DNA of 64,000 nucleotides from Brassica napus. Lineage: Eukaryota > Streptophyta > Magnoliopsida > Brassicales > Brassicaceae. The DNA lies in NCBI RefSeq assembly GCF_020379485.1, contig NC_063452.1, positions 26,294,770-26,358,769 on the forward strand. Direction: 5' to 3'. Shown here one piece after another: positions 50,669 to 60,486 of the stretch (position 1 is the first letter of the stretch; each line of letters begins with the position of its first letter). The translations under genes were made by a program, and so were the position numbers. The notes below the pieces were generated by a model. The model saw only the letters and a program-made list of their open reading frames with translations, was not told the origin of the DNA and ran no database searches.

Positions 50669-51329
50669 TATATATATATATATAATTTTTAGATGCCAAA
50701 AAAAAAATTGTTTTACTATTGGTACAAGAAAGAAAAACACTTGATTTTCTTTTTGGGTTTTACTTCTAGGTTTTCCCCTTTTTCCACCAAATTCTCGGTA
50801 TAATAAATTATGCAAATTTCAATCTTCGTAAGAAAATAAGAAAACTAACTCATGTATGTTACAATTCCAAAGCCAATTTTGAAAGTTCAAAATTACAATT
50901 TCAGAGATCTTTACAGAAAAAGAGCTTAGTAAGTTGCATGGGAATGAATAATTGCATATTTGCATCTATTTTTTTGTTTTAGCAAAAGTTATCAAATATA
51001 TTGGAAAAAAAACAGTAAACCATTTTCTGGCGAGGAAATGGTAAATTACCAATGGCCACACGTTAGGAATATCTAAATGTAGTTGGATTTGAACTCAGTT
51101 TAGCGACGCTGAAACTTCATACTACCACCCGACCACTAACGCGTGGTTATTTATGATAGGATAATCTAACACTAAATTTAACTCAACAAAAGTCCATACC
51201 GAACAAAGTAAATTTGAAATATTTATGGTCAAGGCTAGGTGACCAAACTGCCTCACGGATCTCATAAAATATTTTTGAGTTCGGAGAACTGTTACAAAAA
51301 AACAGAGAACTGTTACAAAAAAAAACAGA
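50669..51329. other. AT-rich spacer, no gene seen
   Basis: TA microsatellite directly after the LINE tail (50669-50685), then AT-rich DNA with a short direct repeat AACTGTTACAAAAAA near 51288-51318. The MULE target site follows at 51330. Confidence 0.4.
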
Positions 51330-52059
51330 GAACAATCAGGAGGATAACTCCAAATGCCCCGTACCCTCTTAAAACCATTCCCACTACCCCCTCTCAATTC
51401 ATACTACCCTTTTTTCTTTGCATTCTCCAATTTAGCCTTTACATTTAATTTTCCAATTAAATAAACCAACCAGCCATAAATAAATCCCCATAAATTAGAT
51501 TTCCAACCACCTCACCCCACAGACAACCTTAACCAATTAAATCACTCAATCCACTCTCTTTCTTCTTCCCCAAACGTTCGTTTGTTTTCTCATCTTCCAT
51601 TGTTGAAATTTAAAGCTCAAAAAGAAGGTATTTCTTGTTCGTTTTTGATGGTTTTTAAATGAATATCATTAAAATGAAGTTTCTTTCATGGGTGATAAAA
51701 AAAATGTATTTGATGTAATTTTCGTGAGTTTAAAAATGTTTTTTTCATAAATGTGTTTTTGGATTTCTTCATTTTATGTCCGTTTTTGATGAATTCTTTT
51801 TGTAGAATACCATTAAAATGAAGCATATATCATGGGTATGTAAATGATGTAAGATTAGATGGAAATTCATAGAGATTGGAAACAAATTTGAAAGTTGTGT
51901 TTAGGTTTAAACTTTGTTGAGCAAAAAAAAAGTTTAAATTTTGTTTGTGGGGGACTCTGTGGGTCCGTAGTATAGTAGGATGTTTTAATGGTCGTAAATC
52001 TGATAGTAGTGGTATAATCAGAACAATGTGTCATTAAAAAGTAGATTGTTTCTTAAAAT

Positions 52060-52210
52060 GAAAATTTCTGGGTACTACTAAGGCAACTGTATTACTATGG
52101 CCAAGTAGTGTTACTAATACTACTTGTATTACTATGTAGACAAGTTCGACTGGAATTACTGGTATTACTATATTAGATAATAGTAGTGAAATGAATTAAT
52201 ATTAGTAATA
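52060..52210. repeat. Motif cluster GTATTACTA, left non-coding part of MULE
   Basis: GTATTACTA occurs at 52089, 52126 and 52162, spaced 37 and 36 bases, among several TACTACTA/TAGTAGT variants. The cluster lies between the left terminal repeat and the MURA start. Confidence 0.7.
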
Positions 52211-52291
52211 GAAGGATGTACGATATGAAAAGTAATTTGTATTTCTTAATAATAATAATTCTAATGATAATGCTATTATATTTCAGGAAAA

Positions 52292-55075
52292 ATGCAAAAT
52301 CCACATTGCACAATCATTTGTTTTGATTATGAAGGATATTATATGAAGGATGAGGCTGAAATAAAATGGATCTCGGGCGATGATGAAGGAGGAGATGAAA
52401 TTCACACGATTGTGTTGAAAAAATCATTGGAGGAGGTCACTTATTCTGATTTGGTTGAGCGTATTTGCAGAAAGATAAAGGTAGCTGAATCTAAGGTGGA
52501 AGTGAAAATTAGTTATTTTCCAATGGTATTGTATTCGTACAAGCCATCATACATCTGGAATGAAGAAGACGTTTTTGGTTATCTACTGCAAATAAATCAT
52601 GGGAAGTGTAGAAGTGTTCTACATGTGGAGTTCAGCAATGAAGATGTGCAACTTTCAAAAGAGGATGATGAAACTGATGTCTACGTCGTCTATCTGATAG
52701 AGAGGCTACTGATATAGAGGCTGGTGATGAAGATGGTACTGAGAATGATGCAACTGATTACGAAGGTACTGGTGGTGTTCTCACTTTTCACGAAGACATT
52801 GAGATGCATGATGGTGTCTACCAGCCACGGGATGATGGTATGAATTTGGTTTTAGGTCAGGAATTTAGAACCAAGGAGGCAGCAAAAGTTCATATTCAGA
52901 CGGCTTCACGTCAGAATTGTTTTGAGTTTGATATAATTAAGTCGGATACTAAGAGATTTGTGCTTAAATGCCGAGGAGCCAAAGAAGGCTGCCAGTGGTT
53001 TGTGCGAGTTGCAAAGTTAAAGAATTCAGATCTTTGGATGGTTAGAAGTTACATCAAGCAGCATACATGTTCTGTTGTTACTGATATAGAGGCTGGTGAT
53101 GAAGATGGTACAGAGAATGATGCAACTGGTAATGAAGGTACTGGTGGTGTGCTCACTGTTCCTGGAGACATTGAGATGCATGAGAATGTCACGGAAAGAG
53201 ATGAGCATGTGTTTGAAGATACAGAAGTAATACCACGAGTTGTCTATCAGCCACGAGATGATGGTACGAGTTTGGTTTTAGGTCAAGAATTTAGAACCAA
53301 GGAGGCAGCAAAAGTCCATATTCAGACGGCTTCACATCAGCAATGTTTTGAGCTTGATATAATTAAGTCGGATACTAAGAGATTTGTGCTTAAATGTCGA
53401 GGAGCCAAAGACGGCTGCAAGTGGTTTGTGCGAGTTGCAAAGTTAGAGAATACAGATCTTTGGACGGTTAGAAGTTACATCAATCAGCATACTTGTTCTG
53501 TTGTTACTACAAGAACACTGCCTGATAGAAGGAAGGGCACAACACAAATCGTTGCATCTGTTTTGGCTCAAGATTATCCTGGTACATTTGACACACCAGT
53601 TCCCAAAGTTCTGATCGATTTGGTTCATCGAAGGGTTGGTGTGCATGTATCATACACCTCAGCATGGAGAGGAAAAAGAGAAGCTGCTAATGAAGTGCGA
53701 GGAAGTCCAGAAGAGAGTTTTACTTTATTATATTGTTATATGCACATGCTGGAGCAGACGAATATTGGCACAAGAACTCGTGTGGTAGTGGATGAGGCCC
53801 AAAAATTTAAGTATCTGTTTTTTGCGTTGGGAGCTAGCATAGAAGGGTTCAGTGCGATGAGGAAAGTCCTCATTGTGGATGGAACACATCTCAAGAATGT
53901 TTATGGTGGAGTTCTCCTTGTTGCCACTGCTCAGGATCCTGATCATCACCACTACCCAATTGTGTTTGGTGTAGCAGATGGTGAGAATGATGAAAGCTGG
54001 ATATGGTTTATGGAACAGTTGAAATCAGTGATATCCGATGTCACGGGATTGGTATTTCTTTCAGATAGAAACAAAAGCTTGATCAAGTCAGTACGTCTAG
54101 TGTTCCCTGAGGCCGGACATGGGTATTGTATATGACATTTGTCTCAGAATGTTAAAAGCCACGTCCATAAAAACAAAGATACTTGTGCGTTCAAGTTTAG
54201 AGAATGCGCACACGCTTATACGGAGGCTGAGTTCAAGTACATTTATCATGCTTTTCGTAGGAAGTATCCTAGTGCAGCAGTGTATCTTGACAAAAGTGTT
54301 GAAGAGAAGAAATGGGCTAGATGTTACTTCAGAGGAGATAGGTACAATGTTGACACCACCAATTCAGTAGAATCTTTTAATGGTGTTATTAAGGAAGCGA
54401 GAAAGTACACTTTACTACCAATGTTTGATGTTATTATTGCAAAAAATGTCTGAATGATTTAACACCCATAGGAAGGAGGCAGCCGAGATACCATACACAC
54501 TGAAGCTTGTGCCTATTTTGGAAACCGAAATGTCTAAAAGATGTGTTGCAGCGGGGTTTCTTACGGTTGACGAGTTAAACAACTTCCATCTTGAGTACAG
54601 TGTGCATGGTACTGACGGCAAGGTTTATACTGTTGATATGGCTAGGAATACTTGCTTCTGTGAGCAATTTGATAAAGACAAATACCCTTGTGTGCATGGA
54701 GTTGCTGCTGCCACATTCATGACTGAGGCAGTGGGAAGGGAACTCCATCTATCTGAGTATTGTTCAAAATACTATTTGGTGGAGCAATGGGCTTTGGCTT
54801 ATCACAGGACCATATATCTTGTTCCTCATATGTCTGATTGGGTTATACCAGAAGATGTTAGAGCAAAGAAAATATTTCCTCCAGATTTTGAAACGAAGAA
54901 AGGAAAACCACAACAAACAAGATTTCCATCAGTTGGAGAATCTCGTGGAAGAGGAAAAAGAGGCAGATGGGGAGCTAGAGGCAGAGGGGAAGCTAGGGGC
55001 AGAGGCAGAGCCAGAGGAGGAGGTATAGCATCGTATTTCGAATGTGGAAGTGGTTCAGGTTCGGGAACTACTTAG
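52292..55075 (+). pseudogene. MURA transposase of MULE, with two stops and two frameshifts
   Basis: An N-terminal PB1-like part starts at 52292. The MuDR DNA-binding domain follows in two tandem copies (52804-53080 and 53240-53510; each has LGQEFRTKEAAKVHIQTAS, RFVLKCRGAK, WFVRVAKL, QHTCSVV). The MULE transposase core contains the catalytic acids: D in IVDGTHLKNVYGG, D in VFLSDRNKSL, E in TTNSVESFNG. A SWIM zinc finger (NTCFCEQFDKDKYPCVHGV) and an RG-rich tail end it. Lesions: a frame change near 52690; TGA at 54133 in GYCI-HLSQNV, where relatives have Trp; an extra A in the run at 54441-54446; TGA at 54455 after KMSE, where relatives also have Trp. It cannot make active transposase. Both stops fit G-to-A change. 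Confidence 0.9.
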
Positions 55076-55947
55076 AACTACTCATAACTTCTATGTGTAG
55101 TATTGACTACTAGTATTAGTCGGAACTACTATGTATAATATGGACTACTCAGAACTACTTAGAACTTCTATTTGTAATATGGACTACTTAGAACTACTTA
55201 AAACTACTATTTGTATTATGCATGTTTCTTAAAAACTTATATTTTCGTCTTATTATTTGTTTTTATCAGATGTAATTTTTATTGGTTGTATTTATATGTC
55301 TAAATATGTGTTTATTTATCAAATTAGACATTAAAAACTATAAATTTCATAAGTCCATAGAAAACTTTCCATTTCCATACAAAACATCCTTATATTTCTA
55401 TGACTAATGCCTTTATGGTTAGGACATAACGAGGTGAATAACACAAAATACATTTTTTTCTGAATTTTTTTCTACCAATGTTTTATATTCAATCTTAAAC
55501 TGTCTACATTAATTGGTTTTACTACGAAAGTTTTGTTTTAGATGTGGTATTACTAATAAATGTTGAAATTTTGTAAATGTATTACTATGAACAACATAGT
55601 ATTACTAAAACCTTGAGTATTACTAAGTATAAATATGTTGAGAATGTTTTGCATGTTTTACACGTTTTGCACATGTGTTACACGTTTTGTATGTGTGTCA
55701 ATTTTATTTGAAAGTGTTGATTGATCCTTAGTAATACCTAATAAACCTAGTAGTACAAATTTAGATTTTTAGGCATGGTAATATCTTGTATTACTAGTGG
55801 TCCAAACCTGTTACAACTCAATCATACAAGTCCAAAATAAAAAACTTAAAACTTCCAAGGTTTCACATAAACAAAGCATAAGTTTAAACAAATCATCCTA
55901 CATAAGTTCATTACAATGCCGAGTTAATATTAAACATCAAAATATTT
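55076..55947. repeat. Motif-rich non-coding centre of MULE
   Basis: Between the convergent genes. Bases 55076-55215 are a run of GAACTACTTA and GACTACTA variants. GTATTACTA follows at 55547, 55579, 55599, 55617 and 55788, and its reverse complement at 55729. No coding region. Confidence 0.7.
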
Positions 55948-58876
55948 TTAACCAATAGTCTTTCTAAGCCTTGGTTTTAGGCTTCTTCTTCGGTCCTTCA
56001 ATCTCATCAGTATTCCCTTCCATGAAAGGAGAGGAAAGCCACTGTGATGGTAAACGTACTCTTTTTCCGGTGGTGGCGTTGTAAACTTCTGTGGATTATC
56101 AGCATTTTTCCTACCACGTGGTGGTGTATGTAATCCTTTCCTCGCAGCCATTGCCTTAGTCCTACCACGTGGTGGTGTACCCACAACTGGAGCAGGAGTA
56201 GTTTCATCCATCTGATCCACAACAGAAGCAGGAGGAGTTCCAGCCATCTGATTCACAATAAAAGCATGAGCAGTTCCATCGGTTCCATCCCTCGGATCCG
56301 CAACACGAGCTCTCAAAAATGGAAAAAATCCATCATAGCTTTTGAAAATGGTAAGAATCCACCCTGCTTTCTCTTCCTCCGTGTATTTCCTACACTCTTC
56401 CTCCTTGGGTTCTTTCTCATATTCTTTCTCTATTTTCTCAGCGTCCTCAGGTTCTTCTCCAATCCGAGCCTCATTGATTTCTGCCTCAACCGGAGCCTCA
56501 CTGATCTCTTCTTGATCATCTTTCCCTTCACCTTCTTCTTGAACCTCTTTCCCCTCAGGTTCTTCTCCAACCCGAGCCTCATTGATCTCTGCCTCAACCG
56601 GAGCCTGACTGATCTCTTCGTGATCATCTTTCCCTTCACCTTCTTCTTGAACATCTTTCCCTTCAGTTTCTTGTTCAACATCTTTGCCTTCTTCAAATTG
56701 AGCCTCGGCTTCAGAGGTTTTCTCCTCCTCAGGTTCATTGTTTGTATTGATCTTTGCCTCGGTTTCATGTTCTTGTGTTGCATCAACCATTTCCGCGTCA
56801 TCTGTCTGAGCCTTTTTTTCCTCTTTCGCTTCCTCAGAATTCTTTCTGTTAAAATCCCTGTCAAAATCCATGCCCTGACTGTTAAAACCCATGTCTTGGT
56901 TGTCAAAAACCTTCTCTTTCAGTTTCCTTGCCATCCTCCTAACTTTTTTTTTCATGACACCTTGGCCTTTCTCAATGGCATCAAGCTGTGTGGCCATTAC
57001 ATCTTGCTTCTTACCCCTCTTTCTTAAAAAATATTGGCAATTTTGAATTAATTGCACTCAGCCTCTTCTCTGTTGCTTTCATCTTCTTAGCTTTCTCTTT
57101 TAAAACATGTTGGCTTTTTTTCAATGCCATCAAGCCGCTTCCCCATTGTCTCCACCTTCACATTCACTTCAGTTAAGGAAGCCATCAACCTCTCTTCAAA
57201 CCCTTTCAAAACGTTCTCCAACCCATCATTAGAGGAGGATGCTTCCTCAGACACTTTCCCTTTGTCTTTCTTCTTAGGAAACTCTCTTGCAGCCACATCT
57301 AACTCATAGAGCTCCTTCCACCAGATAGGCTTCCCTTTTATAGTAAGCCATGCGCTCCACATGTTACTTGGTCCATCTTCCTTATCATACTCTAGCTCGT
57401 CTTCCACTATTCGCGCCATGAGAGTTTCTTCATCCAGAGTAGGAAGCAGAAAACTTTTGATTGTCTGAAATATAAATCAAAACAATATCATTTGCACAAA
57501 ATTTTATCCCACTAACCTAATAAAAATAGGAGAACTGACAGAGTTTATTTACCATAGTTTCTCCAACAGTCTCGTACAAGTCCTCAAGTGGATAACCCTT
57601 CATATTGTTACTTATGAATTGCTTCTTACACATCCTCGGACAGTTACTCATACAGCCTGGTACTTGTTCTCTATATCTTGCATTCAGAGCTGGAATACAC
57701 TCAAACGCCAGAACCTACATAAAGAATTTGTCAAAGCCCAATCATACAACAAGTAAAATTTACCTCTAAAGAATAAGTTAAGAATAAGTTACCTCTAAAG
57801 GAACTATGAATCCAGGGAAGTTGACACTACTTTTAGGTTTCCCCTTGAGATGCTTCATCACTTTATTAATCGAATGGATGGCATCTTCAAATGTCAAGCG
57901 ACCCCAAGGAAAAGTTTCACAAACTTCCAAATCATTGACGACTCTTAATATGAAAGTGTCCATGCGTCCATTATACCTTCGATTCCCTCTGAGAATCGTG
58001 CCTAGGAAGAATAGCACGGCCATCTTGAGTCGATCCCCACACGATCTCATACTCAGCAACTTCGTCTTCACAGAATTCATTGTGATCTCCTTATGTGACT
58101 GGAAATGCCTATCTACAAACTCAAAACTTCCCAACTTCTTATAGTTAGGCGGGTAATCACGGCAGTCCAATCCTGAGATGAGTGCATGCTCTCTCATGGA
58201 ATACCGGATGGGTACTACATTAACTGCAAACCAAGTTGTGTCCTCTTCTTCGGCTAAGGGAATAGTGCGCAGTAGAAGCATCCACATACCCTGCAGCTTC
58301 AAGTATTCTTGTCGAGGCATGTGGAAAAAATGGCTAAACTGAGGGTGCCTTTCAAACCAGGCCAACTCATTCTTAAGCTCTTTGATGACATCCACCGTGT
58401 TGGTCACAGAGCACTTGCTCTGTATCTTACACGTCTTGGTGTATTCGATGTTCTTGAAGTAGAGATCACAAGGTGGCAGTGGTTGGGATTCCTGCAAAGC
58501 AAATAAAACCAACAAAATATTTTTATTCCTGCTACTCACAACAACAATACAATTATGTACTAGTAAAACTATTTACACCAGTAATACAATTATGTCCTAG
58601 TAGAACTAGTCATACAATTAATACACGACCAATGACATTTTATTCAACTAAACCCAATACACGAGAAGTAACACTTTATTCAACTAATACGAAAATAATA
58701 TTTTACCTCAGATGGAGCAGATAGATCATCACTTGAGTTCCCGTCTGAAAGCTCTTCTACAATATGCTCTTCTACATGCTCTTCTACTACAGGATCAATG
58801 TTTTTTCTTGCTCTTGTGGTCGTTCCTTTTTCTGATTACTCTGATTTTTCTGTCTGCGCTTCTTACGGCCTCCCAT
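55948..58876 (-). pseudogene. DUF1985-type gene of MULE with acidic repeat tail
   Basis: Start ATG 58876 (MGGRKKRRQKNQSNQKK, lysine/arginine-rich). Exons read about 58707-58876, 57793-58491, 57553-57716, and 57465 downward. The second exon holds the DUF1985 core: WFERHPQFSHFFHMPRQEYL, WFAVNVVPIRYSMREHALIS, GLDCRDYPPNY, KMAVLFFLGTILRG, WGRLTFEDAIHSINKVMKHL. The third gives CIPALNARYREQVPGC. The last exon is a coiled-coil, then acidic, and contains two 36-residue repeats (GKDVQEEGEGKDDHEEISQA... at 56451-56666). The frame slips in exon 1 (after QEQEK), near 57087 (FKRES then stop) and near the end, where SPFMEGNTDEIEGPKKKPKT is in another frame (stop 55964). No Ulp1 protease domain follows. DUF1985 proteins occur in crucifer MULEs; a VANC-like anti-silencing role is inferred. 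Confidence 0.75.
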
Positions 58877-59400
58877 TATCTTGATCCTCTGAAAATCCAA
58901 TACCAACCAAGAACGAGAATCATTAATTTGCATAATCTTAATATCATTCACTCAATTAATAAATCTCCAAGTCCCTTTCAATCTATATATGCTCAAACGT
59001 TCAAAGACTCAATCCCCCAATTCGGTTTCACATATCAAACATTCAACCCAACATTCTCTCTAATTGAATACTTACTTGTTTCATATACATTTTGTCCCTA
59101 TTTCATAGTTTTTGTTTCAACAAGGCATCTCACCAATTAGATTTAACTTATCCAGTAAAAAAACCACAAAATCGCAACAATTTGATCCAAAATAAGAGTC
59201 TAAAATATTTTTTTATCATAACATATACCAAATCAAAGATTTCACTGTGTTTTCCCCCAATTTCATAACACAAACTCACTTACTAAAGATAACACCTTAG
59301 TTTCGTGTACAACCTACAAGTTTTCCCCAATTTTTATCTAATCCAAATACAAAATACGACGAAACAACCAGAATAAATTACTTACCAAGATGAAAGATGT
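58540..59400. other. Right non-coding part of MULE
   Basis: Contains ACTAGTAAAACT, CAGTAATACAATTATG and CTAGTAGAACTAG at 58557-58610, inside the first intron of the DUF1985 gene, and its promoter side up to about 59400. The 142-codon plus frame at 58712-59140 looks like chance. Confidence 0.45.
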
Positions 59401-59769
59401 CGATCTCTTGTCGATACGGAAGATGGAGGCTCAATTATTACAGAGAAAGAAAAAGAAACGAAGAGGATAGAAATTCTAGGGTTTGTCGTAGTTTCTGTCG
59501 CGAGAAAAAGAGAGAGAGTCTATTTGCCAGAAATGAGAGGAAGTATTGAAACGGGAGCGTTTAGATTTAGGAACCGTTTTAGATCCGAATTGGTTTGGAT
59601 ATGTCGTATATCTCTGGCCAGGTTAAGTAATTAGATGATTTTGTTAAGGATACTCTTGTTTTTAGCCACTTTTTTCATTTAAAAATAATAAAAAAATATT
59701 TTTTATTAAGGGGAGAATACAGGTTTTCAACGGGGTATGGGATATATGGAGTTAACCTCCGACCAATCA

Positions 59770-60486
59770 AGACCGAATTAAGAAAAGGTTGAACCAGTCA
59801 GATAATGACTCATGGTCCAATGACATGTGGTCCAAAAACTTAGGTGTGGCACGTGCAGCCGACTATGCGAAATAGTGGAGCCTAATAGAATAAATCAAAG
59901 CTGGGATGAACCATCAACCAGAGGCTTACGAGACATAAAGGCACACTTACACAGTTACGCTGAACAAAGTCTATAAGCACATAAAATTGAGAAGTCATTC
60001 TTTTAATCATTACATTCATTATCAACACTAATCCAGTTTATCGAGATTATTTTACTTAAGTTCTAATCATAGAAGGCATTTCTTTCATTTTCTTATATTT
60101 ATACAAACAAGTTATAAACTTTCTACTGTGGGTGTTATTTCCTGTAATTATGTTCTTTAAACAAAGGTCACCAAAAGTCTATATTTTTGTTACTGATCAT
60201 AGCTGATTCTGAAAACTATAATTTCTTTTACTTGCATAGATGCAGCTAAGCTAGTGACAAGAGACCAATTTGCATCTTGAATGAAGACACTGGGTATGTA
60301 GCTACAGTCAGATCTTAAAATAGCTTTAGGTCCTTTTTACTAAAACCTCATTCCCAAATATGAAACTGTGACAATTGAGGGACTTAATTACCGCTTCCAT
60401 GGATCCATCAGTCACTAAACTTCAGTTACTTCTTAGTTATTAACTACATAATTAGTACTAAAGTACTTCCATGGATCCTTCAAGCT
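59770..60486. other. 3' flank of AAA ATPase gene, no other gene seen
   Basis: AT-rich, with the partial repeat TACTTCCATGGATCC near 60390 and 60460. No coding region supported. Confidence 0.4.

Larger units (their letters stand above)
51339..59760. mobile_element. Mutator-like element (TIR-MULE) with MURA and DUF1985 genes
   Basis: The ends are inverted repeats: left GGAGGATAACTCCAAATGCC (51339 on) and right, reversed, GGAGGTTAACTCCATATATC (from 59760), followed by further matching C-rich sequence. They are flanked by a 9-bp target repeat with one mismatch, GAACAATCA (51330-51338) and GACCAATCA (59761-59769). Inside are two convergent genes: a decayed MURA transposase (plus, 52292-55075) and a DUF1985-type gene (minus, 55948-58876). 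Three non-coding stretches are rich in GTATTACTA and ACTACT motifs. Length 8422. The coding arrangement resembles VANDAL/KI-type MULEs of crucifers. Confidence 0.87.

Noticed and set aside
56266..57027. 253-codon plus-strand ORF
   Set aside because: It is the reverse shadow of the repetitive acidic exon of the DUF1985 gene; its hydrophobic Phe/Leu composition is what antisense of Glu/Lys codons gives.
58712..59140. 142-codon plus-strand ORF
   Set aside because: It overlaps the first exon and upstream side of the DUF1985 gene on the other strand and has no recognisable domain.
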